Assembly (NCBI GenBank): GCA_956465555.1
Contig: OY101115.1
Location: forward strand, 62,001-126,000
Source of the DNA: Nitzschia sp. pyKryTriq1
Lineage: Eukaryota > Bacillariophyta > Bacillariophyceae > Bacillariales > Bacillariaceae
Direction of reading: 5' to 3'
DNA: 64,000 bases
A program made the translations under genes and the position numbers. The notes under the pieces were generated by a model that saw nothing but the letters and a program-made list of their open reading frames with translations, ran no database searches and was not told the DNA's origin. Position 1 is the first letter of the stretch. Each line of letters begins with the position of its first letter. This document shows positions 8,714-19,526 of this stretch, one piece after another.

Positions 8714-10495
8714 TTACCATTCATCACTGTCGAGCTTGGTCTTGGACGACTTTTTCACAAGATGTTCCCATTTGGAAAAGTCCTTGTCGCTCGACGACGA
8801 TGCATTGAGCTTGCTACGAGAATTCGACTTTTTCATGGCACGTTCTTCCAGATATTCACGTGTCGCTTGTTTCTTCTTCTTGGCTTCTTCTTCCTCTTGT
8901 TGTTGTTCTTCTTCTTCGAGACGACGACGGGAGGATTTTCGTTCGAGACCACGATCCGAGGATTTTCGTTCCAGACCACGATCGGAAGATTTTCGTTCCA
9001 GACCGCGTTCTGAAGATTTCTTTTCCAGTTTGCGCAACAACTTTTGGTTTTGCTCTTCCAGCTCGGCAATACGACGAGCCGCGGCTTCACGCTCCTTCAA
9101 GATGGCATTTTGCATCTCTAAATCCGCAAGGCGACGGGCGGCAGCGGAGGCAGTAGCAGCCTCTTCGCAATCATCATTATCATCATCATTGAGATTGTTC
9201 TTCTTGGAAGATCGGCGCTTGGGACGAGTATCCTCCTCCTCATAATACTGTTCTTGTTCTTTTTGTTGACGGCTCTTTCGTTCGGCCTCTTCGGCTTCTT
9301 CCCGAGCCCGCCTTGCTGCACGACGACGCTCCTTTCGTTCCGCACGTTCTTCCTTGGTCTCGTCACGCTTACTGCGGCGATCTTTGCGGTCATCATCGCC
9401 CAAAAGATCATCGTCCGAAGACAAAACATCTTCCAAGCTTCGACTCGATCCGGCCTTGCGTTCCTTGTTCCAAACTTCAATCAATTCACGCTTTTTGCGC
9501 AACTTTTCAGCCTTGCTGTTTTCATGATTCACAATGGGTTCTTCCTCGTCGCCATCGGAATATTCTTCATCTTGTGGTTGTTGAGCAGCCTTGGAGGGTT
9601 GCGTCTTCATAAAGCTGGCAGTTTCAGCAGGTGCTCTGTAATCCTCTTGTTGCGCAGCCTTGGAAGGAGCTTGACGGGTCTTGTAGACTGGTTCTTTTTC
9701 TTCTTCTTCGTCTTCAGCAGCACCTTTTGAGCTTACAGAAGCCAATCCTTGTTCCAGGTCGTCTTCGGGATCTGCAATGTTATTTGGTTTTTCTTCATTG
9801 GTGTTCTTGGTATCCGCCGAAGCGTCCGACTTATCGTTCTTGTTGCGGCCACCGCCGCCGCCAAAGAAGAAGAATCCTCCTCGGGCCTTCTTCTCGGTAG
9901 GAGGAGCCGCTTCTTCAAGAGGAGCGTCCTTCGTCTTCTTCTTCTTGCTGTCATCCTTGACTTCTTCATCCTCTTCATCACCGGCGGCAGTCTTGCCAGC
10001 AGCAGCAGCGGCGGCGGCGGCGGCTCGGCGACGACGCATGAAGAAAAAGGCGACGGCACCCAACAGAAGGACCACGACTCCTGCAATGGCACCAATCATG
10101 GCAGTCGATCCACCACCACCGCCACCGCCGTCTCCACCACTCGAGCAAGAGTGTTGACAAGCGGCCGTTTCGGGCGCAACAGGTGCGGGTAGTTCGAGTG
10201 GCAGTACCGTTTCGACTAGACATTTGCGATAATTTTCCATTTGCAATTCACAGCAACATGCTTGGTTGATCGAGGCGTACTCACAGACGCGTTCATTGGA
10301 GACATTGCAAAAGTCACTTCCCATGGAAGGTGAGGCAAAGGCTTGCGTCGACAGGTAGGCCGACCGAATGTTCGATTCAAACGAGGTGGTAAAGGTCGTC
10401 GCATCAAAGCAACCACACTCTCCGGGCGGACTCATGTTGATGCACATGAATGCCTCTTGCATTTCGCCGGGACAATTACCACTAGCAGCAGTCAT
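8714..10495 (-). CDS. Single-pass membrane protein, Cys-rich head and charged coiled-coil tail
   Basis: An intronless 593-residue frame with an ATG at 10495. Residues 1-118 hold twelve Cys (8, 18, 27, 29, 63, 71, 80-82, 92, 113, 117), suggesting a disulfide-linked luminal or extracellular domain. A Gly-rich linker leads to one membrane helix (about 132-153, AMIGAIAGVVVLLLGAVAFF), then RRRR, fitting a cytosolic C-terminus. The tail of about 430 residues is highly charged, with Glu/Lys/Arg coiled-coil stretches and a nine-residue repeat RGLERKSSD present about three times near residues 485-515. There is no ordinary N-terminal signal peptide, which is odd for a Cys-rich exodomain; either the helix acts as a reverse signal-anchor or an upstream exon is missed. 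I do not recognise the family. Confidence 0.8.
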   Translation of the reverse strand: MTAASGNCPGEMQEAFMCINMSPPGECGCFDATTFTTSFESNIRSAYLSTQAFASPSMGSDFCNVSNERVCEYASINQACCCELQMENYRKCLVETVLPLELPAPVAPETAACQHSCSSGGDGGGGGGGSTAMIGAIAGVVVLLLGAVAFFFMRRRRAAAAAAAAAGKTAAGDEEDEEVKDDSKKKKTKDAPLEEAAPPTEKKARGGFFFFGGGGGRNKNDKSDASADTKNTNEEKPNNIADPEDDLEQGLASVSSKGAAEDEEEEKEPVYKTRQAPSKAAQQEDYRAPAETASFMKTQPSKAAQQPQDEEYSDGDEEEPIVNHENSKAEKLRKKRELIEVWNKERKAGSSRSLEDVLSSDDDLLGDDDRKDRRSKRDETKEERAERKERRRAARRAREEAEEAERKSRQQKEQEQYYEEEDTRPKRRSSKKNNLNDDDNDDCEEAATASAAARRLADLEMQNAILKEREAAARRIAELEEQNQKLLRKLEKKSSERGLERKSSDRGLERKSSDRGLERKSSRRRLEEEEQQQEEEEAKKKKQATREYLEERAMKKSNSRSKLNASSSSDKDFSKWEHLVKKSSKTKLDSDEW

Positions 10496-12700
10496 GATGA
10501 TGATCTTACGTTTTGGTTTTTAGTATTTGTTGGATAGATAAGATGATAATGTCTTGTTTCCTTCTCGAGAGGGACGATTTGGTTTTTATGAACGATGTCG
10601 AATGGTCGGTGGTAGTTCTTTGGATTTGCTGATGGTCGTCGTCGTCGTCGTCGTCGTGCGTCGTGAGAAAACGGAACAAAGAAAAAGCACAAGAAGTACG
10701 TAATACCGGTAGCGACCGGTACCGGTATGGTGATAGTCATTCTCAGGGACTTTTGAGCGTTTGTAGCGGCGTTTGGATACTCCGGAAACAATATGTATCT
10801 TCTTTGTTTTCGAAAAGACCGACCGATGGTCGGTTCCGCTTCGCTCCGCCACCGAGAAGAGACGTAGAGTACTGGTACAGTACGAGGGGCCTTCAGAATG
10901 TCCGAGTGTGGTTTGGCGCTGGCAGCGCGAGATTGCGTAAGTCATGCATGGGAGCGCAGCACGGCGCATGCGACAATACCCAATCAATGGTATCTCAATG
11001 GAATCTCACCAAAGGAAGCTGTCAACTGAAAACATGAAACATTTAAATTGTAAACCGACACCATGTAGAGACATTTGACCAACTAAGTGAGGTCGCTTGG
11101 AATTGGAAGATGATAGTTCACCCCCTCACCATGCCTTATCTGGAGGGCATACGAGGTACAATGGGTCAATTTTTTCGCCTGCCAATGAGCCTTATTCCTT
11201 TGCACATTCCCTTGGTAAACAAGATGTTCAGATGTGAATTCTTCTTCAGTTCCCTGTTCCGAAGAGTACTCCCAAACATGAACTTTATGAGATTGGCTAT
11301 AGAGTTTGCCGCAACTGAGCGACGGGAACTCCAAACGGATTTTGTCCCCCACTTTAGTTTATCACCGGCCACCAAAATAACATTTAATCAACGGCAATTG
11401 ATCCCCTCCTGCTCACCACAGGCACAACCAACGCCTCCAACTCTTGCATACCCCGAAACTCCTTATTAAGAGGTAAATTTTGATGCAACTTCATGGCCAA
11501 AAGGTTACAAAACCAAAGAGGTAGCTCTTGTCAACCATTTTGCCTAAGTACGGCCTAAGTAATTTTTCCAACTTTTTTTTTCCCAATTTGTCCTCCGGAG
11601 CTTTTCCTTAAGATGAAAGAATTATAAAACTTAGCCACTGGAGCGCGATGGTGGGGCCGCTGCCCACACGCGCGTATCTGCGCAGCCTTGGGGGAGAATT
11701 TTGGGATTGAAGGGGCGCCTGACAAGTACAGTATGGTAAAGTAGTAACGCTACGGGGTACCCGGTACCGCACGGGTACCAGGTACCTGGTACGATGACGT
11801 AAAGTAGCGGACGACAGGCTAAAAGCATGCCATGTTTAACGGCCTAACGTAGGCTATTGCGTTAAATAAGAGAGCAGGCTCTATTTGACGCCAGATGTCG
11901 AATCTTTTGCGAGACGAGCGAGGACGCACGAGAGGAGACGACGATAGCTGGTGGTGCTGGTTGCGAGTAGTAGGGTTTGTGGGCGGAGCTACAACCGTGA
12001 CAATCCTCTCGCATCCCTTAGCTAGTTAGAGCGAAACTACAAAATAGTTGATTCTAGTAGTACGCTACGTACCAAAACATGCTTCATGCAGAACAACGCT
12101 AGTACTACTTCAGCTGCTAGTACTACTAGCCTGGGCTTTAAGACAACAGAAGACCACCGCCGCGGCATGCTCCAGTACTCAAGAACGGCTTTCTTGAAGC
12201 AACAACAAGAGCTTTTGATCATGACCAATGCCGCAGCACGCCGAACGTTTCTCGTCGTTTGTCAGGGAAATTACAATATCATTTTTATGATGAGCAGTAC
12301 CTGCTGTACCTGAAGTACGATCACTACTCGTAGAAGGGCTGCTGGTTCGGCACTTCTTGCAATGAATAACGTTCTTCATAGTCTACTAGAGTAGAGTAGT
12401 CTTTCATGATCCTACTAGTGTTCTTGGACATTCCAAATGCTCCAATGTTTCACCAAGTCGTCGTCCAAAGTCGATCAGCGCCGCCGAGCTTGTAGTGCCC
12501 AGCACTTACTTGAGGGGCAGCTGCTGGTCGTCGAGGAAAAGGGTTGGAAATAGGCAGATCGGACGATGGCGATCCTCTTCGTGTGGGAAATAATGATGAT
12601 TCCGTACTAGTCTTTGATTTGCTGATGATCACTTGCACTTGGTCGTGGTGGCCGTAGTGCTGCCTTTTACTCGCTGGTTCTACTACTACTACTACTACTA
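10496..12700. other. Intergenic
   Basis: No gene supported over 2.2 kb. The open frames at 11083-11469 overlap on both strands and show no recognisable domain. A short dispersed repeat lies at 11545-11735 (own entry), and GTAC/GGTACC palindromes cluster at 11750-11795. A minus-strand 66-codon frame (12179-12379) starting MKNVIHCKKC could be a tiny gene, but nothing else supports it. Confidence 0.5.
11545..11735. repeat. Short dispersed repeat, copy 1
   Basis: GCCTAAGTAATT, then CTGCCCACACGCGCGT, GCGCAGCCTTGGGGG and GGGATTGAAGGGGCG recur at 27811-27900 in the same order and strand as GCCTAAGTAATT, CTGCCCACACGCGCGT, GCGCAGCCTTTGGGG and GGGAGTGAAGCAAGGGGCG. The spacing between the first two parts differs (about 100 bases here, adjacent there), so one copy has an insertion or deletion. 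Element type unknown. Confidence 0.6.
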
Positions 12701-14149
12701 TTACGGTTTGTTGGGACATTCCGCAAAAAAGATCTCATCAACCCGTCGTCCAGCAAGATCTTTATGGTAATAGAGACCTTGCCAGGGCGTAGGCTTGGAA
12801 CGTTGTTGTCGTGGTTGTTGTTTCTTCTTTTTGTTCTTGTCCTTTCTAATACTAGCGGTCATGTCTCGATCTTGATCTTGTGGTTCTTGAATACAAAACT
12901 CCATGGTCGACATGAAGATATTCAATTCTCCCCGCTGTCCGGCCTCTGCCAAAGCGATATCGACTGGGACTGGATAATCTCTCGTAGTAGGATGTTCCAA
13001 TACGTAAAGTACTCGTTCGATGCGTTGTGGATTGACGAGATAGGCATGAGTATTGGTAATGTAGCGCGTCTTCCAGTAGGGTTGTTCCGTCAAGGACAAA
13101 TTTCGGGTATTGTCGGGACTAAAAGGCCCCGTCGCCGACCGACCCAAGCCTCCTCGACAGGCCCATTGGCGAAATTCATGGCGTGTCCAATATTTTTGGA
13201 TATTGGTCATTCGTCTGTTCTCCTTCTTCTCCTGTAATAACAATTCATTTGACAATGGATCCAATGTATGATAGGAAAAAGGTTTTCCGCCAACGTAGAG
13301 TAAATCCCAGTCTTTGGGAAGACTGGGAAGAATCCGATGTTGAATCTCTTGCAGGGTGGTCGTCGCACAGGTCGCATCTTCTTCCAATACCCATAGCGCG
13401 TCGGGTCTAGTACTAGTACTAGTGGTACTAGTAGTGACACTATTCCTGCTCATACTCCTAGTAGTAGTAGCCTTCCATCCTTCCAGCGCTAAACGTAGCA
13501 AATGCCAGTGACTCATGAAACATCCGAAATGATGCGGGGTCTCGTATCCGCCGCCGTGCGGCTGCTGCTGCTGTTGCTGCTGCTCCTTTTGAAGACGACG
13601 AAGAAAGCGTGTTGCGTTTAATGGAGGAAGGAAGCCTGTCAATTGAGCATATTCATCCAGTACGATTTGATCGTATCCGTTCATTGCGGGAAACCAGGTG
13701 ACTGTTGCGATGGGAGAGCTGTCACTGTCCCTATCACGACCACCACCAGCAGCATCAGAGGAAATCAGAATGCCTTGATTCCGTTCCAGGAAATCGTCCA
13801 CTCTTTTCTTGCGGGAAGAAATGACAAACGCCTGAATAATAATCGCCTTTGTCGATGGAATACGATGGATAGTTGCTTCTGCTGCTGCCGCTGCTGCCGC
13901 TGTCGTCTCTACGGATGATGATGTCTTGCTGTTGATGGGCGACAGGAAGAAGCTGGACGAGGATGCCGCTGCTGTTGTTGTTGTTGTCGTTGACGACGAC
14001 GACCAGTGAAAGAGGATCCAATAGAGATTCGAGAGACACGCATTGCTCAAGAGGAACAAAAGAGAAAACAGGAGGCGATTATTGCTTCGATACAACATCT
14101 TCGACTGCATTGTACTTGTACCGTATTGTACACAATAGGTTGTTACCAT
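12701..14149 (-). CDS. GT25-like glycosyltransferase, Golgi type II membrane protein
   Basis: A 482-residue frame from an ATG at 14149; the frame stays open to a GTG at 14176, so a slightly longer start cannot be excluded. Residues about 25-49 form a hydrophobic signal-anchor, followed by a Ser/Thr/Ala stem. The catalytic part reads like family GT25 (procollagen galactosyltransferase and LPS glycosyltransferases): AFVISSRKKRVDDFLERNQG (VISLxxRxxRxxxF-type start), TWFPAMNGYD, HFGCFMSHWHLLRLAL (GCxxSH motif), ALWVLEEDATC (the acidic E/D-E-D motif expected to bind metal and nucleotide sugar), and DWDLLYVGG. An Asn-Thr-His-Ala-Tyr-Leu-Val segment follows near residue 370, as in the family. It probably adds sugars to secreted proteins or polysaccharides in the Golgi; acceptor and sugar cannot be told from sequence. 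A poly-Gln insert (about 200-208) and a Ser/Thr insert are typical of this genome. Confidence 0.75.
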   Translation of the reverse strand: MVTTYCVQYGTSTMQSKMLYRSNNRLLFSLLFLLSNACLSNLYWILFHWSSSSTTTTTTAAASSSSFFLSPINSKTSSSVETTAAAAAAAEATIHRIPSTKAIIIQAFVISSRKKRVDDFLERNQGILISSDAAGGGRDRDSDSSPIATVTWFPAMNGYDQIVLDEYAQLTGFLPPLNATRFLRRLQKEQQQQQQQPHGGGYETPHHFGCFMSHWHLLRLALEGWKATTTRSMSRNSVTTSTTSTSTRPDALWVLEEDATCATTTLQEIQHRILPSLPKDWDLLYVGGKPFSYHTLDPLSNELLLQEKKENRRMTNIQKYWTRHEFRQWACRGGLGRSATGPFSPDNTRNLSLTEQPYWKTRYITNTHAYLVNPQRIERVLYVLEHPTTRDYPVPVDIALAEAGQRGELNIFMSTMEFCIQEPQDQDRDMTASIRKDKNKKKKQQPRQQRSKPTPWQGLYYHKDLAGRRVDEIFFAECPNKP

Positions 14150-15570
14150 TTCCTGATGATTCCATCCTCCATCCACAACATGTACTGTAGTAGTTAGTAA
14201 TAGGGAGGCCGCACGTTTTCCGTATGTGACACACGAAAATCAAAAGGATGATGTATCCGTTAGGATTAGGATAGCTCCTGGTCTAAGTACCATGTTGGTA
14301 GTATGATGTTGTATTGTTTTCACATTGGCTATTGTTAACGTCTTTTGCCGTTGAATTCCTAAACAATTATGATTACTTAGATGAATGTTTTCGTCGGCCG
14401 AGCCGTACCGACCATTCCGATTAAAAAAGTACTGTGTGTGTTTCAATAATTCCAGCATATTTTGACCATGATGATGATGATGATGATGCATATTATGCAT
14501 AATCATTATGATGCGGGGATCCCCTCCTTGTTTCAACATACGTAATCAGCACTCCATGATCTACTGAAAACTTTTTCGATACAGTGGACAGATGCGATGA
14601 TTCATTCTGCCTTTTTGCCGGTACTACAGTATTACTAGTAGTAGTAGTAGATGACGAGAACCATTATTTTTGTTCACACCGATTACATGGAAGCGACCAT
14701 CACGCAGTCGCAGCCAGACCACCAGCATACCAACAGCAGGTGGACTCCTCCTCGGTGGGTTTCCAAAAGTGAGAGCGCTATTCTACAACAATACTACGAC
14801 CATGACTCGGAAAGGGGCGTTTCATTATCCTTTTTCTTCAAAAGGCCGTCACCACGCAGCAGCAATACTAGCACAGCAAAAGTCTCGACGATGAGGATTC
14901 TTCGACGACGAACATATTAGCGACTTGGGTAATATACTTCTTGGGGTCGTTATATACGGCGTCAGCGAGGATGGTTCATGGTACGGCATACGATACTCTT
15001 GGACTAAAAAGAGATCAAGGCTCCTTGAACAAGATGATGATCAAGCTCATGTGTCGTGTTTTGGGCGACGACGACTTCTTGTTTTTCGTGGGCCTTGCTG
15101 GAAAGCCTTGTGCTGCCGGCGGTGGCTACGAATAACGAACGACACCCCCCTTACCTCCAGCATATCACATTATGATGCAACGTGAGATTCATTCTTCTTT
15201 TGAATGCTCTATATGCTGCTACACTACAGTATGACAAAGTATACAAGTCTGGTGGAAATGTGCGGCTCTTCCATGCTTCGTCGTTATTCGGGACGCAATC
15301 AAACTACTACTACTCGACTACTCCTACTACAGGATCATGAAGGGGGGATGTTGAACCAAATACAAACTAGCTGCTAGTACTGCTTCTTTATTTATAGGCT
15401 GCGTGGTGGTGGATCCTCAATTCGAAGCCCAACAAGCTGTTCTTGCTCGCCAGCTTCGCGCTTAGTGATCATCTTTGAAAAGTCCCCGCCCCCCCCTCGT
15501 CCTTCTTCTTCCAGGCCCTTGACTTCTCTTCACAGACCGTTCGTTATCACTCTCAGGAAACACGTCTCTT

Positions 15571-15855
15571 TCAAAGTTTGGGTCGTCGGAAGCTTGACCA
15601 GCAGGTATTCTTGCTGCTGGTGGTAGCACCAGCACCATGATCACCATCATCATCATCATCGTAATGATCAACGATATCTAGGGCCGCATCAAGTATGGCG
15701 ATAAGTGATCGCATTCTGCCGCTGGTGCCTTGTTGTCCGGCCTCCATGACGAACGAACCCCCATCATTGTTCTTGTTCTTGTTGCTCCTGATGATGTTGT
15801 TGTTCTTGTTCATCGGCAGAGTGCTGTTATTCAGTGACGACGAAAGCGTAAGCAT
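15571..15855 (-). CDS. Hypothetical small Asn/Asp-rich protein
   Basis: A 94-codon ATG frame with an Asn/Lys-rich start, a central SGRMRSLIAILDAALDIV helix-like segment and an Asp run. Low-complexity edges around one plausible amphipathic helix resemble other small diatom proteins, but there is no homology I recognise and no overlap test possible here. It may be chance. Confidence 0.25.
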   Translation of the reverse strand: MLTLSSSLNNSTLPMNKNNNIIRSNKNKNNDGGSFVMEAGQQGTSGRMRSLIAILDAALDIVDHYDDDDDGDHGAGATTSSKNTCWSSFRRPKL

Positions 15856-16729
15856 ACGAAAAGAATGCTAATAATAGGGCTCTGTTTGTTGTAGATCTCT
15901 CCGAATTGTGATCGACACCTCCTGAAACCATTCAAAAACCAGCTTGTAGTATTGCTAGCTGCTCGTAGTTATACGAAAAGGTCTGGACATTTTTATACTC
16001 CGAAGATGCGAACCGCTCGCTACTATTGTACTGGTACTGTTGTTACATGCCCTTCATCCTTCTCTTGTTTTGATATTTTACAAGAAGATCAGGGATATAT
16101 TTTTAGCAAGAAGCTTGGCATAAATGCTTCGCTCACTCTAGTACTAGTAAAGTAGTACCTGCTACTATTGCAGAGAGAACAACTTGAGAGAACTTGTACC
16201 TCTGGATGATTCGCTTTCTTGATTCGTTCTTCAGCTTGCGTGGAGAATGTTCCTCGTCTCCCGTGCAACCAAAAGTGTATAAGCCCGAAACCGCTTTTGC
16301 TTCCATGGTTAAAGTTTGGACAAGGCGCGTCCGTGTTGGGCGATAACCAATGGGGTATTCTTTCGTTGTTCCTGCTGTGCAGTACGCGTGCTATTATTTA
16401 TTTACTGATTCTCATGATGGATTTGTTCCTTGCATTTCTCTCATTCAAGAATCATCCGAAACGTCGAAACGCTAATATTTTACAGTACGTTCTGAATATA
16501 CTACTCTACTTCTCCTACTCTACATAGTTGTACTATTCTTAGTAGAGAAGTGATGGTTCGACTTTCTGAAATTTTATTACTCTTTTGCGCAGCCAGCACC
16601 ACCGCACATGATGGTGTACTACCCGTAGTATCCAACAAGTAATCGTACTCTACTACTACTACTAGCTAGCTAGTAGTAGCTACTCTATAGTAGTTCTACC
16701 ACTACTCTAGAGTAGTAGTAGTAACAACT

Positions 16730-17015
16730 ATCTATGTCAAAAAGCAGCGAGGAAAAAGTGCAGTCTAACCAGTCGAGTAGAGTGTAGAAGAGCTACTAGT
16801 AGTACTCTGTAGAGTATATCGTAAGCAGCGAAAAAGTGCACTGTCTAATTTACTAGTTCCTACCTTGACGGTCGAGAGCAACGAAGAAGCTTGCAGAGTA
16901 AGTAGTAGTAGTAGTAGTAGAGGACGTACTCTCGACCGTCGTCAAGGTACTACTAGTAGTAGTAAGAAAATGTAAATTAGACTGCACGTTTTCGCCTCTT
17001 TACGATATACTAGTA
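16730..17015. repeat. Cluster of Penelope-like 3' ends, including a head-to-head pair
   Basis: A degenerate reverse copy lies at about 16735-16772 (AAAAAGCAGCGAGGAAAAAG). A good reverse copy lies at 16815-16895 (TATATCGTAAGCAGCG, GTGCACTGTCTAATTT, TACCTTGACGGTCGAGAGCA). A forward partner follows at 16930-17015 (CTCTCGACCGTCGTCAAGG, AAATTAGACTGCACG, CTTTACGATATACTAG). CTA/TAG tracts separate and flank them. Confidence 0.7.
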
Positions 17016-17183
17016 GTAGTAGTAGTAGTAGTAGAGCACTCTGTTTCGCAAGCAGGGCAGGCCTATCATCGCGAATCTCTGCATGCACTCATGTACCCCG
17101 CCGTGACACTAGCAGACACCCATTAACGAATTTGCGAGCGTGGCACACTTGCGCCTTCTATACTTAACATCAAAGGAAAACCC

Positions 17184-17333
17184 GCCGGGCCTCTGCTGGG
17201 ATCGATATCCCGAACTAAGCAAGCCCCCCGGCTAGTAGTGAGATGACAGACGACGCTAAAATGAGCGGTAGTCCAACCAGAGCAGCCTAGGTGCCCGCGA
17301 GCCTCTGCCGGGATTGGCATCCCATGCTGGGCA
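17184..17333. repeat. Two copies of a conserved hairpin motif
   Basis: GGGCCTCTGCTGGGATCGAT continuing ATCCCGAACTAAGCAAGCCC (about 17187-17226) and CGAGCCTCTGCCGGGATTGG continuing CATCCCATGCTGGGCAAGC (about 17298-17336) share CCTCTG and a GGGAT-N4-ATCCC hairpin. A third copy lies at 21538-21586 in reverse. Outer arms also pair (GCCGGG/CCCGGC, TGCCC/GGGCA). It does not fold as a tRNA, though the hairpin superficially recalls a T-arm. Confidence 0.5.
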
Positions 17334-17804
17334 AGCTCAACGACACCCGAGGTAGTTAACAACAACAACAACTAAAGAGTACTAGTAGTAGAGCATATCA
17401 GTTGTTCTTCGTCTTCTTGTTAGTAAAGTAGACGAGTATACCATGGCAAGCCGGACAACTACTGGCTGGAGCCGGCTAGACTCCTCGTAGTAGTTCTAGT
17501 ATTACCGGTAGACGAGAAGAGTACTACTAGCTACTACCTACTAGTAGTAGCTACTACTCTGCTAAGAGAGTAGTAGTAGAGTAGAAAGAACGACAAAACA
17601 GTACTCGTGGAAAACTAGTAGCGTTGGGCACAAAGGGTTTTAGTACGTTGACGCTCTATCATGCAGTATTGCACTGTCTATATTTATTTTTGTAGTATGG
17701 TAGTCTAGAGAATAGGAGTAGTATTTTAGCTGTTGGCTCTAGTCGTAGTCGCAGATACTACTAGGAGGACGACCTTGCGTTGTTTTCATTATTATTTCTT
17801 TTCT

Positions 17805-19526
17805 TTACGCCGATGCGTTATCCGAAACGTCCATATCGTCCATATCCGATTCATCTTCCATCCGACCCACAGTCGAAGCGTCATAGTCATTCGCTGCGGC
17901 TTCCACTTGCTCTTTATTCAATCGAGCCAATGCCTTGATTTCCAAATCCAATGCTTGTTGCATGGCTTCCTTTTCGTCTTCCGACAATGCTTGTTGGACT
18001 TGTTCTCGCAAAGTCCGGATATTACCCAGAATTTCAGTACGTCGGGTCGTAAAGGAATGAAGGACTTGCGACGGTCCTTGTTCCAACGTTTTCCATTCTT
18101 GAGGAATAGTGCGTGCTCCCGGAGCATTGTTGAGAATGTTGGTACCGATGTGAGCTTCGGCGACCGAGTCACCATGAGCACTGCTCAAATCGGCCTTGTC
18201 CATGGCGGCACGTTCTTCGGGAGTACCGATATAGACTTCATCGAGTTGAAAGCCTGCTAGTTTCTTGTGGATGATGCCCAAGAACCAAGCTCCGGCACAC
18301 AGACCGGTAGCTTCGAGCAACAAGGCGGCTCGAAGAAAGATATAGACCAAAGGATTGGACAAGAACTCCAAGGGAAAGGCCGAAGCGACCAATTGCCACG
18401 AGATGGATCCGAGGATGGTAGTAATGATGGCACCCAAGAATCCCATGTTGAAGAATTTTTGAATACTATCCGAAACACCAAAAATGTTGGGGTCGACCCC
18501 AATCTCGACATCCAAAGTCGTGACGCGAGCAATGACAAAGAAACAAAGGGTGACACACATTTGACGTCCGACCATGAATCCGGGAAGATTTCGTCCTTCT
18601 CCACGAAACAATAATTCGCAGGTTTTCATGGCCATGGGATGGTCTCCCCGTTCCTTTTTGGGCAGTTTGGCCACGGCAAAAAAGGCAATTTGCATCCCTT
18701 CCAGCATGCCCACGACGGACATGAGCACAAAGAATAGAATGACCGAGACACCGTTGGGGACACCAGCCCACATGGTGGTCTCTCCTTTGAAGAGAGCGTC
18801 AAGAGTGACGGCCAAGGAAAAAGCGAGAATGGCAATGGACCACACGCAGCGTCCATAGAAAAAGGCGGCTTGGGCGGGAGTTTTGGGAGGTTCGTTGGTC
18901 ACCACAGGCTTTCCAGCGAGCCAGTAGAAAAAATATTGGATCAAGTAGCAACAGTGCATGACTCCCGTCTTCTCAATGATCAAAGTAACGTAGAGTGTAA
19001 ACGTCATGAAGTGGGTGTTGATGTAGTCCAACATGCAGTGCGAGGCGTTGACCTGCGCGGTGAGCTGTCCGACAGTGACAACCGTCAAGACCATGGCGAT
19101 CCCAGAGCCCAAAAAGATGTTTTCGATCCATGCGGGAAAGTTAAAGACTTCGGCACCTGCCAATGGAGCTCCACACAAGTTAATGGTAAAGTTGATAAAG
19201 ATGACCATGAACTGACGTCCCATGAGGTATCGGTCCAAGTTGTCTCCCTTGTGTCCAAGAGAGCAGATCTTGTACGTGATGGGATGAGATTCCTTGTAGA
19301 GATCACGGTTGACGGGGGGAAGACCAACCATGGAGCACTGTCCTCCCTCGACCATGGACATCCAGGTGATACCGACCCACATGACAATGAGGGCGACGAC
19401 CGGACTGACGTCGGCGGCGATTTTGGTGTTGTTATCGAACATCAACGCGGTAACGATGGTGATCGAAAAGATGACCAAGAACATGGAGTAACCCATCTTG
19501 ATGTAGTCTAACGTAGTGTGCTTCAT
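17805..19526 (-). CDS. SIT: Silicic acid (silicon) transporter, SIT family
   Basis: A 573-residue intronless protein starting MKHTTLDYIKMGYSMFLVIF; the frame stays open upstream but the extra residues do not look coding, so the ATG at 19526 is preferred. SITs are sodium-coupled silicic acid transporters of the diatom plasma and silica deposition membranes, and essentially a diatom/ochrophyte family. The diagnostic duplicated motif pairs are present: EGGQ (60-63) with GRQ (103-105), and EGMQ (276-279) with GRQ (320-322). About ten hydrophobic segments run from residue 8 to about 450, and the C-terminal 100 residues are hydrophilic with a Glu/Lys/Gln coiled-coil (about 500-545), as usual for SITs. 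Length matches the family (about 550 residues). The gene diverges from peroxiredoxin Q across 879 bases. Confidence 0.95.
   Translation of the reverse strand: MKHTTLDYIKMGYSMFLVIFSITIVTALMFDNNTKIAADVSPVVALIVMWVGITWMSMVEGGQCSMVGLPPVNRDLYKESHPITYKICSLGHKGDNLDRYLMGRQFMVIFINFTINLCGAPLAGAEVFNFPAWIENIFLGSGIAMVLTVVTVGQLTAQVNASHCMLDYINTHFMTFTLYVTLIIEKTGVMHCCYLIQYFFYWLAGKPVVTNEPPKTPAQAAFFYGRCVWSIAILAFSLAVTLDALFKGETTMWAGVPNGVSVILFFVLMSVVGMLEGMQIAFFAVAKLPKKERGDHPMAMKTCELLFRGEGRNLPGFMVGRQMCVTLCFFVIARVTTLDVEIGVDPNIFGVSDSIQKFFNMGFLGAIITTILGSISWQLVASAFPLEFLSNPLVYIFLRAALLLEATGLCAGAWFLGIIHKKLAGFQLDEVYIGTPEERAAMDKADLSSAHGDSVAEAHIGTNILNNAPGARTIPQEWKTLEQGPSQVLHSFTTRRTEILGNIRTLREQVQQALSEDEKEAMQQALDLEIKALARLNKEQVEAAANDYDASTVGRMEDESDMDDMDVSDNASA

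Larger units (their letters stand above)
14150..17804. other. Intergenic with weak open frames
   Basis: No gene firmly supported over 3.6 kb. Weak candidates: minus 14240-14539 (99 codons, His-rich, then LLKHTQYFFNRNGRYGSADE); plus 14884-15135, a frame including TASARMVHGTAYDTLGL and VLGDDDFLFFVGLAGKP, looking like the C-terminus of an unidentified protein with no good start; minus 15571-15855 (own entry). A Penelope-like cluster lies at 16730-17015 and a repeated hairpin at 17184-17333. CTA/TAG tracts fill 16640-16720 and 17380-17760. Confidence 0.45.

Noticed and set aside
9254-10192. Long plus frames opposite the membrane protein
   Set aside because: Antisense of a charged repeat region; Phe/Leu/Ser-rich without helix spacing or start context.
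17184-17336. tRNA genes or tRNA-derived SINE
   Set aside because: The GGGAT-N4-ATCCC hairpin recalls a T-arm, but loop length, acceptor stem and box A are absent. No tRNA or rRNA gene was found in the window by eye.
18870-19511. 213-codon plus frame opposite SIT
   Set aside because: Antisense of conserved SIT membrane segments; no recognisable domain.
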